From the NCBI GenBank assembly GCA_003024785.1, contig PUQB01000531.1, forward strand, positions 62,001 through 126,000: DNA of 64,000 nucleotides, given 5' to 3'. The translations under genes were made by a program, and so were the position numbers. The notes under the pieces were generated by a model, which was not told where the DNA came from, ran no database searches, and saw only the letters and a list, made by a program, of their open reading frames with translations. This stretch comes from Selaginella tamariscina (Eukaryota; Streptophyta; Lycopodiopsida; Selaginellales; Selaginellaceae). This document shows positions 30,101 to 43,487 of the stretch, piece after piece. The number at the start of each line of letters is the position of its first letter. The stretch's first letter is position 1.

Positions 30101-31234
30101 GTGTGGTCCACCCAGGTGGATCATGTGACCTTGTGAGTGGCCACACATGCAAAACTAGGATACTGGCTCCCCCATTGGGTGCCCCTTCCTTCCTCTCTTA
30201 ACGCCGCTACTTTGGTCGCTCCTTTTCCCCGATGGGCCGTGGGGTTCACCTTCTTTACACGATTCTCTTGAGCGGGAATTTTGCCGGGTGGATGTACGGC
30301 TTGAAGTGATTGCCGTTAACCTTCGGTTGTAACGGCTGCCTGTTGGGTCCCAGTTGAACTGTACCATTGTTGAAGATTTCCAGTACCTCATATGGTCCTT
30401 TGAACTTGCCCTTTCAGAATATTTACGGCTTCTTGTACCACCATACCCACTAGCTTGGTGCATAATCTTAAAGTTTCTTTTTCTTGTTCTTTGCTTGTTT
30501 GGTCTACTATTGACGGTTCTTTCTCGTCAGCTACGCCAAGAATTGCACCTCGTCCAGTTGTTCCGGTTGCTCCAGTCTTTTCCGTGTATCCATCAGTTCG
30601 TCCGTGATCCTGTGGTCTAGGCTTGTCTATAAGCTGGGTATGGTGAACTCCCATGGCATGATGGCCTCTAGGCCATAGGCTAGATGGAAGGGTGTTGCTC
30701 TTGTTGTGGTTTTGAATGTCGTCCGGTATGCCCATAATACCGATGGTAGCATTTTCTCCCATTGCCTGGGCAGAGCTTCTTCAAGATGGTGACCAGTATC
30801 TTGTTTGTAGATTCGGCCTGTCCATTTCCCTACGGGTAGTAGGTTGTTGATGTGCGATGCTTGATGATGAATGTGCTGACCAATTCCCAAACAGTCTCAT
30901 TGATGAAGTGGCTCCCCTGGTCTAATACCAACTCCAGTGGGTAGCCGAACCTTGTTAGGATGTTTGTATAGATAAACCTTGTTGTTTGCAATGCCGTTGC
31001 CTCTCTGAGTGCCTTCGCCTCTACTCACTTTGTGGCATAGTTTGTTGTCCATATGATGTACCTGAAGTGTGTCGTGTGGGCCCTTGGGTTGATTGGCCCC
31101 ACAAAGTCCAAGCCCCACTTCTCAAACACCACCATTCATGTTGAGGGTGGTACTCTATGCCTTGGCCTACCATGGATTTGCCTATCCGCTGATAGTCAAT
31201 GCAGCTTCTTGCTACCTTGGTGGCATCCTGGAAG
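27125..31234 (-). mobile_element. Gypsy integrase fragment plus short-form gypsy body, unit 4 (fossil)
   Basis: The second-family integrase remnant (about 27125-27980) is the clearest copy, with SPYKLLYGYNP and an H..H..C zinc-finger-like segment. It is followed by the coiled-coil and gag-like region (about 27980-29990) and the integrase (about 30290-31150), minus strand. Same short form as unit 2. Broken in many places. Confidence 0.72.
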
Positions 31235-31991
31235 ATGGTGGTGGACGAATTCCAGCGTCTTCAAGAGGAGAATGAGCAACTCAGGAAGGAGATGCAGGCG
31301 TTTCGTCTGCAAGTCGCAATGGTGCAGCAGGAATTGGACAAGGAAAAGGCCGAGTTTCAGAAGTATAAGGATCAGGAAGAGGTGGAATATCAGGAGGATA
31401 CTCAGGACGTGTTGCTGTGAGGACACAGCAACGAATAAGGAGGGGGCAGTGTTAAAGGTAAAATATTAGGAGCATAGGACATCTTACTGTGGAGAGAATA
31501 AGGGTAGGAAGGTCTGTAGTAAGTATGGAAGGAGGAAAATCCTTACCGAGAGAAAAAGGAAAAGGAAAAGATGAGTAAGGAAAAGGAGAAGGAAAAGGAA
31601 ATTTTGGAAAGGAAAAGGATGACATGGCGAGAGGAAGGGTAGTTAAGAAGTAGTTAAGGCAAAGGAGAGGGGTCTCCACAAGAAGTTCCAGCAGGAGAGA
31701 GAGAGTCTTAACACTTTGTCTCTTGTATTCATGTTAGTAATGAAGGTGCATATTATAAGATCTTGAGTGTGTGTTATGTATACTCTCAATGAATGGATCT
31801 AACAAGGCAATAGCCAAAATCCGTTCTTGCCCTTGACTTCGAAGACCAGTCATTGTGGCATTAAGAAAAGGTGTTTTAATATATACCTTATGGAGAGTTG
31901 ATGTAAAGATTGGGTGTATCCTTTCTTAAAGGTTAGGAGAAAGGAAACCGATTAAATAGGAAAAGGTGGGGTTTCCGATTTTTGTTTAATA
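31235..31991 (+). mobile_element. Coiled-coil tail, polypurine tract and LTR, unit 4
   Basis: The tail reads FQRLQEENEQLRKEMQAF onward with a stop near 31420. The purine tract precedes the LTR-like block at 31450-31991. Confidence 0.6.
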
Positions 31992-33198
31992 GTAGCCATG
32001 AATCCTTCAAAGTCTTCCATTAATGGGTCGTCACGCTTCAGCAAAGGGGCAACCCAAGCCCGTGGAGATCCAACTAGTAGGGATGCCAAAAGGCCAACCT
32101 TTTATGCATCCGTCGAGTAGCGGCGTGGTTGCATGCGGATCAAAAGCCTATCTGATTCAGGAAACCTTGAAAATCAATGCGATTGCCACTGAACTTTTTC
32201 GGCATGTTGATATTCGGCTTTGAAGAAGAGTTCAATGGAGAGGAAATCATGGATGCTTAAGAGAGAGCCTGCGCAGCAGCCTTGGAGGATGCATCAACAG
32301 CTGCATGCGTCGCGTTGGTGGAACCTTGTAGATCTACCACTTGGCAAAGTGGCCAGTTCATGAAGCAAAATTTGGTGCTCACATTGAAATTGCTCAAAAT
32401 CGGCTATGATTTATGAAAGAAAAAAAGGAGGAAAACGAAGGAGAAGAACCAAGAAAAAAAGTAACTGAAAATCAGAGAGTTATGAAAGGAGTTACTATCA
32501 AACTGTCAAGTCACAATCCAAGAACAAAGAGGCTTGACTCAAAAGCAAGACAGGAGCAGGATAGGAATCAGGAGCAAGACAGGAATCAGGAGCAGGACAG
32601 GAACCAGGAGCAAGACAGGAATCAGGAGCATGACAGGAACCAGGAGCAAGACAAAAGCAAGACAAGAACTAGGAGCAAGATAAGGAAAGAACATGAAGTA
32701 AGGAACAAGACAAAAACAAGACAACATTGATCGTAAAAAGACTGGTGTTAATAATAACTAATTGTACAACAATTAGGTCGGAGCTTTTATATTCACAACT
32801 CCAAGAGCTAATCTTGTCATGAGCCTAATCTAGTTATGTGTTAAAAATGGTGACCCTTATCCTGTAGGTATATCCTATACTATATCTTATAAGCATATCT
32901 TGTAGGTATATATTATAAGCATATCTTATAGGTATATCCTATAGGCATATCTGTATTCTGTATCTAAATCTTGCATCCTGTATCAGATCGTGACAATATC
33001 CACATGTACAAGTGCATGTGCACATATTATTATTATTAGCACATAGTGGATTTTGATACCTGCAGAATTGATTTTAATATGGACCACTGGAGGGTTGTAT
33101 ATAAGTTAGAATTTTTGGTTAATATAATATACACATTTCTATAATCCGAACTCTCACAACATTAAAATAAAAACAAATGCACAAATTTATGTAGATTA
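31992..33198. mobile_element. Gag fragment and minisatellite leader, unit 4
   Basis: Gag remnant on minus (about 31992-32410), purine tract, minisatellite nearly identical to that of unit 2 (about 32540-32650), then the TATCC-type and ATT repeats. Confidence 0.6.
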
Positions 33199-34476
<1,278 letters not shown>

Positions 34477-35400
34477 CGATCTAATACATTCACACATCAC
34501 ACATGAATTTAAGTTACACTAAAACTGGTCAACGGTCAACCACAGTCAACAATTAATTAACATGTATAGCTACATAAGTTAAACTATCTTATGCTTCTTT
34601 CACAGCTATTTCTACAAACTAATATATATATATATATATTTATTTTATAATTTTAAAAGTAAATCAGAATAGAAATCATTATTAAAAAAAAATATGAAAT
34701 AGAATGTTTTGATATAACGATTCTGAAATCTAATACGGAGTTCTATATATATGATATATATAAGGAAAATAAATAGCTTGCCTTAGCTGAATCCTCACGA
34801 TAACCGAGCAACTAGTGTAAATCTGTCGATACACAAACAGAATGACGATACCTATCTAGAAAGTTAAACAGTGTAAAATTAACAAAGGTCGGAGGCTCAA
34901 ACCTTTCTTTAGCGTTTATAATTTAAGTAATATAAGATATATGCGTTTAAATAACTATTCATTCTTTATTTGTGAGAGTTCGGAACAAAGAATGAATATA
35001 TTTGTGAAAGCTCGGAGTACAGTGTGTATAACCCTATATTATATCCTCAAGAGATTGTGCATGTGCAACACTTGAATCATTTCGTACAACACTTAAAAAC
35101 AAGTTGTGCAGCATCTGGATTCACCCATGCATCCCCTTAATGTTCCTCCGTATTCAAGTCCATATAGTAGATAACCACCTTTTATTCTTCTATAGAGAAG
35201 GATGGTGTAAGGTCCAATTGCATATATTAATAAGATTTTAATAACCGTAGGATTGTTTTAATTTGGACCATTAACTTTGTATTCAACTTTATAAATTTGT
35301 GCTGCAACACTTAATATGGTTCCTTCCATTGAGCAAAAAGACTGTTGGTCACATCACATATTGTAATCTTAGTAAAATGAATCAACACTAGATCATCCAT
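34477..35400. repeat. B-type SDR upstream flank
   Basis: Lacks the hairpin and carries the 240-bp segment in B orientation (about 35045-35278), as after copy 2. No gene is seen. Confidence 0.7.
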
Positions 35401-38400
35401 ATTGTATTTTATAGATGAATGATTATAAGAGTTGTAGCGTTGTTGTTGTCCACTTGTATGTGGCCCAAGTGTTTTGTAAACTCCATTTGGACCATGGAAG
35501 AATGCTCTTCAAATACCTATCCCAACAGCAGCTCATGACAAGTACAAAGGTAGGCCCAACTTCATCATAACACTGGGGTTATAACCATATAAGAGCTTAT
35601 ATGGTGAAGTACAAATGGAACTATGTACTTTAGTGACATAAACATATGGAGAGACGTCAAATAACCATCTCAATTCAAATGTTAAAAGTTTACATACTTC
35701 ACATTAAAGTTTCGATGAGTTGCACCAAACATTTGTTTAAGGATGATAAGCATTGTAAAAGTGTGACGTATCCCCAGCCGAACGTTAAGACATGAAATGC
35801 CTAAGCCGTAAATGCAGGACCATTGAATCCGTATGCTGGAACACTATCCAATTCAGGAGGAAGTGGCCAACAATAGAAGCAACTGCACTAGCAAGAGCAC
35901 GAATTTCTATTCAACAAGTTAGGTATCAAATGCAATAATAATGTACTTGTTGCTAATAGTTGACCATGGAAAAGGTTCCATTAAATCAAATGCCATCAAC
36001 TCAAATAAAGGAGAAACTGCAATTGACCAACAGTCCTTCTAAAGTATAAGGGAGAGTATTGCGAGTTTGGTACCACACACAACTATGCACATACTGGATT
36101 ACATCTCCTTCGTAATTCTGGCCAATAAAAAATGTGTAACTTCTCAATCACACAATGATGTCCCATGTGCCCACCAAGAACATGAGATTCATGGTAAATG
36201 TGGAGGACGCTAATGTATGCAATGGGATGATGTTGACCAAGCACACTCATACTCTCTTAAATCAACATGCACATTCTCGGGCCATTCCCTTAGCCGTCAA
36301 CCCCACGTATATGGTGACCTCGCTCTCTATTGCGGTCAGCTTTGCTTCAGGGCGGCGATGGTCGCATCCCTTAACGTGGTCACTCTCCGTAGCCTCGCCT
36401 CAAACCCTGCATGTTGCTCCTGAATCTGCTTAAGCTAGACCTCTAGCTCTGAGTCCGCTCTTGCGAGCATTGCAACTCCTATTCCCTTACTGCGAGGAGT
36501 TGTGCATGTAGTTGGGTGTGCACTTCTAACTCCATGGTGGTCTGTGGTGAGCCTTGCGGGGCTCGACCGGCGACATTCCTCGAGTGGCTGAAGTGGCCTT
36601 TGATGTGGGTTTCGCGAGGTGGATGCAAGAGTAGCTTCGAGCTAGTGGTGGACTTCTTTGGTCGTTGCCAGCTCTTGGTGGACCAATACAGCTCTTCTTT
36701 GGTCGTTGCCAACTCTTGGTGGACCTTCGTGAGCTTTGCCTCACGTCGCTCGAGTTCGAGCCAAGCTCAAAAACTTGCCATTCTCTTTCCGTTGTGGCTT
36801 GCTCATGGTCTCGTTCGAGTTGATCGTGGAGCCTCTGGAGGCTGTCGTACTTGCTATGTAGTTGGTCTAAGCGGTTGGTTATCTGTTGGCATGCTTCTTT
36901 TGCTTGCTTCCTCCCGGTCTCCGATAGTCGAACCCCCTTGAGAAGCTGTTTCGAATCCTTTTGAGCTGTCTAGCAGCAGGTTGTGAGCTCTGTTACTATA
37001 GCTTATGTTCTGCAGACACTTCATGGAGGTCCAAGTCGTTGTATACTACTACTGCCTTCTTGATTCGATCAAAGGCCTTGGATAGTTTGAGATGCGCTGT
37101 GGTGGCCCATTGCCCCTTGGCATTGTAGTGCCGATAAGCTCCACCCAGCACGTTGCCTGTATCTCCCTTGCTGCTCGGGTTGGCGGCCTGTGATGGACCG
37201 GTTGGACACTCTCTTGGGCTCTACGGCCCTTGTACCAGTGGTATTCTAGAGGCTTTCGGAACTACGGTGTGGCCTCCATGGCTGGGCCTTCGATCCTTTC
37301 CCCGTGGTTCCTTTCCCCTAGCCTGCTCTGGTGGGGAGTCTTCTTTTGCCTGCTTCCGTGATGACTCTAGCACGGCCGATTGCTTTCCTTTGTTGGTTCG
37401 ATTGATGTCTGCTTGCTCTCCTCTTCCCAAGCCTCCGGTGGTGTCCAAATAGAATTGCGCCGGTAGGGGAATCAGGGTTCGGCTAATGATCCAGGCGAGC
37501 ATCACGCTAAGGTGGCTAGTCGTGGTGAGCCTCCATTCTGTCCCTTTTGGATCCCATTTATGCCTCGAGTTAGGGTCGGGATCATATAGTGCCTGAGGCA
37601 ATTCGTCTAGTCCATGACGACTCCTTCCTAGGCACTGCACAAGGCATTCGCCAGTCACATGGCGACGCGCTTCTCCATTCTTTTGGTGAATATGAAAGTT
37701 GTGAGTGCTAGGAACTCGTCCACGTTGTCCCCTTCTTGTATGGAGAATTTGGACATTGCTATCTCGTCCCGGTTAGCGGAGAATCACTGGCATTTGGGCT
37801 CCTCTAACTCTTCCAGGGGTACACCGTTCTCTGGTAGACTGAACATGGCAGCCAACTGGTTCAGGTTAATGCAGAAGTACGCCGAGCCACCCAATCTAAA
37901 TTGTAGATCTGCTCGCTTGGTTTTCCTTCAATTGTACCATCTGGATGAATTGATTGGCTCGCTCGGTGAATTCGGGCTTCCCCACTTCTCCCCACAGGGC
38001 CTCATAGAGTCTGAGTAGCTGCATCTGTTTTTGAACCCTTTGGACATCGAATTGATTGATCAATTCCCTAAACCTGGAGAACCTGGGAGACACGAGTTCC
38101 TTGATCCTATCCTGGCCCTCGTACAACACCCGAACCTGCTAGATGGCCACCAACTTGTTCTGCTTGGTCCACTCCATCCTCTTGATGCTGAGGAGTAGTC
38201 AGACTATCTTACGGGGGGTGAGCGTGTCCTCGTTCACCCATGTTGTCCCTATTAGGATGGTGCCAACGTGGTGGCCTACCTCATCTGATACAACTAATGC
38301 GTCTACCCATGCGCCATAACAGGGTATTAATGGTGCCGCCTGCCATTATTACCCAGTTTTACATGCTCACGTGTGTGGTCCACCCAGGTGGATCATGTGA

Positions 38401-40680
38401 CCTTGTGAGCTGGCCACACATGCGAAACTAGGATACTGGCTCCCCCATTGGGTGCCCCTTCCTTCCGCTCTTAATGCCGCTACTTTGGTCGCTCCTTTTC
38501 CCCGATGGGCCGTGGGGTTCACCTTCTTTACACGATTCTCTTGAGCGGGAATTTTGCCGGGTGGATGTACGGCTTGAAGTGATTGCCGTTAACCTTCTAT
38601 TGTAACGGCTGCCTTGTTGGCTCCCAATTGAACCGTACCATTGTTGAAGATTTCCAATACCTCATATGGTCCTTTCCATCCTAGCAGAACTTGCCCTTTC
38701 GAATATTTACGGCTTCTTGTACCACCATACCCACTAGCTTGGTGCATAATCTTAAAGTTTCTTTTTCTGTTCTTTGCTTGTTTGGTCTACTATTGGCGGT
38801 TCTTTCTCGTCAGCTACGCCAAGAATTGCACCTCGTCCAGTTGTTCCGGTTGCTCCAGTCTTTTCCGTGTATCCATCAGTTTGTCCGTGATCCTGTGGTC
38901 TAGGCTTGTCTATAAGCTGGTATGGTGAACTCCCATGGCATGATGGCCTCTAGGCCATAGGCTAGATGGAAGGGTGTTGCTCCTATTGTGGTTTTGAATG
39001 TCGTCCGGTATGCCCATAATATCGATGGTAGCATTTCCTCCCATTGCTTGGGCAGAGCTTTTTCAAGATGGTGACCAGTGTCTTGTTTGTAGATTCGGCC
39101 TGTCCATTTCCCTGCGGGTAGTAGGTTGTTGACGTGCGATGCTTGATGATGAATGTGCTGACCACTTCCCAAACAGTCTCATTGATGAAGTGGCTCCCCT
39201 GGTCTAATACCAGCTCTAGTGGGTAGCCGAACCTTGTCAGGATGTTTGTATAGATAAACCTTGTTGTTTGCCATGCCGTTGCCTCTCTGAGTGCCTTCGC
39301 CTCTACTCACTTTGTGGCATAGTTTGTTGTCCATATGATGTACCTGAAGTGTGTCGTGTGGGCCCTTGGGTTGATTGGCCCCACAAAGTCCAGGCCCCAC
39401 TTCTCAAACGCCACCATTCATGTTGAGGGGTGGTACTCTATGCCTTGGCCTACCATGGATTTGCCTATCCACTGACAGTCAATGCAGCTTCTTGCTACTT
39501 TGGTGGCATCCTGGAAGATTGTTGGCCACCAAAGGATTTTTCTGGCCGTTTTGTCCCCCCTGATCTTGTCCTCAGTCCTGCATGAGTTTTGTTGACAGTC
39601 TCGGGGATTTCCCATGCCAGGGGGCATTTATGGAGTATGTCGTCTCTTCCCAGCTTGTATAGCTGATCCTTGATCAGCTAGAACGGTAAGCACCTATGGG
39701 CGAGGCTTTGTCTATGTGTTGCTAATGTTCTTGGGGGTCCGCTTAACTCATCGATGAGGTAGCGTTATATTGGCTGCTACCATGCTGGGATGTCTGCGCC
39801 GGCTGCCGACTAGGTGGTTTGTGGTGAGGTGCCTTGTTCGACAATTGCTTTGAAGAGGTCAATGTCAAGTATGTTGAGCAAGGTCGCGGCTTCGGGTGGT
39901 TGACCGCTCGGTATTCGGGAGAGGAGATCCAGTGATACATGCAGCTTACCTGCTTTATGGACCACAGTGAACTTGAAACCTTGTAGGAGAAGTATCCACC
40001 GAGCCAGCTGCCCAGTGAGCTGTGGTTTGTTTACAAGGTAGAGTAATGCATGATGATCCACGATCAGTATGAAGTGGTTACCTAGGAGGTAGTGGCAGAA
40101 CTTAGATACTCTGTAGATGACCGCTAGGCATTCTTTGTCAGTCACTGAGAAGTTGCATTCGACTGGCATCATGAGTCAGCTCCCGTATGCTATGGGTCGG
40201 AGCATCTTCCTGTCATCCTCATGGGACATGACTATACCTGCTGCCACGCTGGAGCCATCTATCTGCAAGTGGAACTGTTGATTCCAATTTAGTGGGATGA
40301 AGATAGGTGCTTCCACTAGTTGGCACTTGATGTCCTCGAATACTGCATGTCGGTTGGTAGTCCATTCATACAGCGTTTCCTTATTGATTAACATTATTGA
40401 TTGGGCCCTATCGGCATATTGTCGGATGTGGTCGTTGGGGACTCCGCAGGTTAGATGTGGTGCTTCTTAGGAAGCCTCGGTGGTCGCCTGATGTTCTGAA
40501 TAGCGTCCAACTCCGGGGGTCCGAACCGCAAGCCGATCTTACCTGGGGAGTACTGGAAAGTGCTGAATGGTCTTTACCCGAACGCTGCGAGGGTCCGTGT
40601 ACAGGGGTGGGAAGTTCTCCTAGGGTCTCGCTGTGGTGGTTGGCAGAGTGCGTTGCTCAGCCTAGGAGCGGGACAAGCGG
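35401..40680 (-). mobile_element. Gypsy integrase fragment plus long-form gypsy body, unit 5 (fossil)
   Basis: Parts as in unit 3: integrase remnant (about 35401-36240), coiled-coil and gag-like region (about 36240-38220), integrase (about 38560-39690), RNase H (39810-40394, the best kept copy, starting with the F.LQIDGSS stretch) and the RT end. Minus strand. Broken in many places. Confidence 0.75.
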
Positions 40681-41768
40681 GGAATCACCGATAAGAAGGT
40701 GAATAGAAGGAGTATGCATATATATATATTTATAATGCCTGCCTGAGTACAAACTATCTCCGACAGGGGAGCAAGATACAAGACCCAGACTTGACTCCAA
40801 AAAGGCCCCGACCCACTACCAGCCTTCCTGCTTATATAGTGGGTCACCTAGCGCTAGACCCTAGGTATAGGTGGTGCTTTCTTACTGGTCTGCCACCCTG
40901 TGACAGAGTCCTATCTGTCTCATTTATGCGCCTCCCTCACGCGTGCTATCCTGCGTACCCTGGTAGTTGGTCTGGATGATCGGATCTACGCTCGGTTATG
41001 GTGCTGCCTGACATCTATCGTCATCAGTCCGTACTTACGGTACCTTCCTTATCCAGTGCTTCATCCCATTGCGCTCGTCCGTGCCGGCTGGCAGAGCGTG
41101 AGATGAGAGCCAGCAAACTGCTACTATTCTGTCAATGGTGGTGGACGAATTCAGCGTCTTCAAGAGGAGAATGAGCAACTCAGGAAGGAGACGCATGCGT
41201 TTCGTCTGCAAGTCGCAATGGTGCAGCAGGAACTGGACAAGGAAAAGGCCGAGTTTCAAAGTATAAGGATCAGGAAGAGGTGGAATATCAGGAGGATACT
41301 TAGGACGTGTTGCCGTGAGGACACAACAACGAATAAGGAGGGGGCAGTGTTAAAAGTAAAATATTAAGAACATAGGACATCTTACTGTGAAGAGAATAAG
41401 GGTAGGAAGGTCTGTAGTAAATATGGAAGGAAGGAAGGAGGAAAATCCTTACTGAGAGGAAAAGGAAAAGAAAAGGTGAGTAAGGAAAAGGAAAAGGTAA
41501 GTAAGGAAAAGGAAAAGGAAAAGAATGATGTGGCGAGAGGAAGGGTAGTTAAGGAGTAGTTAGGCAAGGGAGAGGGGTCTCCACAAGAAGTTCTAGCAGG
41601 AGAGAGAGAGTCTTCACACTTTGTCTCTTGTATTCATGTTAGTAATGAAGGTGCATATTATAAGATCTTAAGTGTGTGTTATGTATACTCTCAATGAATG
41701 GATCTAACAAGGCAATAGCCAAAATCTGTTTTTGCCCTTGACTTCGGAGACCAATCATTGTGGCATTA
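40681..41768. mobile_element. LTR-like segment, coiled-coil tail and left part of the LTR, unit 5
   Basis: LTR-like segment (about 40681-41134), plus-strand coiled-coil tail (about 41135-41315), polypurine tract, then the LTR from 41348. The LTR is interrupted after ATTA at 41765-41768 by the 14-kb DNA transposon and resumes at 55915. Confidence 0.65.
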
Positions 41769-41795
41769 ATGCACGTTGTAACTAAAGTGGGCATG
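41769..41795 (+). repeat. Left terminal inverted repeat
   Basis: Twenty-seven bases, starting ATGCACGTTG and ending GTGGGCATG, match the right end with two mismatches. Confidence 0.85.
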
Positions 41796-42250
41796 ATACG
41801 TGAAAATGGGAATATAAAATAAATTACTAATTAATACTTAAGTTTTAATTATTAATTAATCATTTAATTAATATGTAATTAAGCCTTAAATATTAATTAA
41901 TTAATTAATCCTTCAATAACCTTACTTAGTAAGGAATATTCCTAAAATATCTTAGAATATTCATATTATTCTAAAAATAGTTTACAATAATGAAGAAATA
42001 CTATCAAACATAATTACAAATGAAATCATTTTCTTATCAACATGTTAATTTTTTTATAAATACTTTCTTTCTATCATACAAAGAAATCTTTTCATTTTGT
42101 CTAAATCATCACTCTCCGGATTAATCAAATCATTTTGGTCAATATCTTGATGTTGTTGCCACCACTTAACACTCTCACGAATGCAATTGGGAGTTGCCAT
42201 CCTTGTTAATACATAAGATGTGATAAGAGAAGGTCTGCATAAAGGCTCAT
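41796..42250. other. AT-rich left subterminal region
   Basis: Very AT-rich, with runs of ATTAATTA and two GGAATATTC/GAATATTC motifs (about 41933-41965) that recur near the right end. No gene is seen. Such subterminal motifs are often transposase-binding sites; that role is only inferred here. Confidence 0.5.
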
Positions 42251-43305
42251 CTAAAAACTGACGTTCCTTAAGAATAATATATAAAGCGCCCGGTTGCTAT
42301 CCTTCATTTTATAAAATTCAATATCACGAGAAAGAAAAGCTTCAGGAAATGTATGATACGGTGGATACTGCTCACAAAAATTTTCGAGATTCTTCTTTCT
42401 GAGGCACGTATCCAAGTAGTTCACTAGCTCATCCATGATATCGGTATCAGAATATGGATCGAAAGTGATTGGATGAATACAAGCAATGTTTTGGTTGAGC
42501 ATAGCCTTCTGAGGAGAGTCGTCTACTACTAAGATCTGTGCATTCTTCATTATCCTTAAGCGACTGATCTCCCCATGAGTCCCAATTATTCTTTCATTCT
42601 TGAAGAAGTATGGCTTGCTTTCCTTTCTTATATTGTGAAATTCGAGAGGTTTATGACACATTCGCTGGTCAAAAATCCAATCTTTACGAATCACCTCTTC
42701 TGCAACACTACAATGTTTCTTAAGTAAATTCAACAGCGGTGTTAAGTTATGAATCTGCATGCATGACCAAATCCCCACAAGCGCACCCATCTCCTTAAGC
42801 TTTTGAAAGAGACGATCCAACCCTGGACGAAAAATAATATCATATCGAAATTTACCATGACAAGGAATGAAATCTCCTTGTTTGATTTCTTTTTTTATCC
42901 TGGGCCTTTGTCGATGAAGCAGAACACCATTGACATCCAACAACACAATATGGCCATGAGTAACATGAGATAGCGTTGCCTCTTGAATACTTTGCAAATC
43001 ACTTGTTTGCTCCCTTTCACATTTATCCGTTGCCACTATCTCGTTGCCTATCCCTTCATCATTTAATTGTACATCATCCTTACAAGATTCAGATATTGCA
43101 TGCGCTGAAGAAATTGATTTCGGAATGAAGCCAATAAAAATGATGATGAAGTGGCCCCCATGGTAACGATGTTTTGAGCTGCATTATTATCCATTTCCTG
43201 CATGAACTCTGTCATTCTGACATGTGGCACAAGAAATTGTCGCCAAACCCCTCTCTTACCTCATGGCAATGCTGAAAATCCATGTTCTCAATTATTTCAT
43301 TACAT
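42251..43305 (-). CDS. HAD-family NIF/FCP1-like phosphatase domain protein (transposon passenger)
   Basis: The main exon (42251 to about 43140) encodes an FCP1-homology phosphatase fold. Counting from a GTG-initiated frame at 43036: motif I VLLDVNGVLL at about 31-40, FRPGL at 69-73, motif II IWSC at 89-92, a KP pair at 129-130 and VDDSP at 171-175. The second Asp of the usual DxD is Asn, as in plant members that read DLNG. Upstream the frame stays open to about 43120, and an extra exon is likely at 43260-43305, between a TTTGCAG acceptor and a GAG|GTAAG donor. A second frame near 43080-43200 also looks protein-like, so a frame change or unseen splice lies there. The family removes phosphate from proteins such as RNA polymerase II tails; the substrate here is unknown. 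Confidence 0.75.
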
Positions 43306-43487
43306 CTGCAAAATGATAATTAGCTGACCTTAAAATTATCAAGGTATATTATTTACCTTGTTAATGTGTGACCCATGTTTGAACTAAAAGCTTCATTAAT
43401 CCTTGAGAATTTATTTTCTGTACAAATATAAAAGAAATATACAAAAATGCCTTATGTTACACTCATTTACAACTATTCATCACTCTA

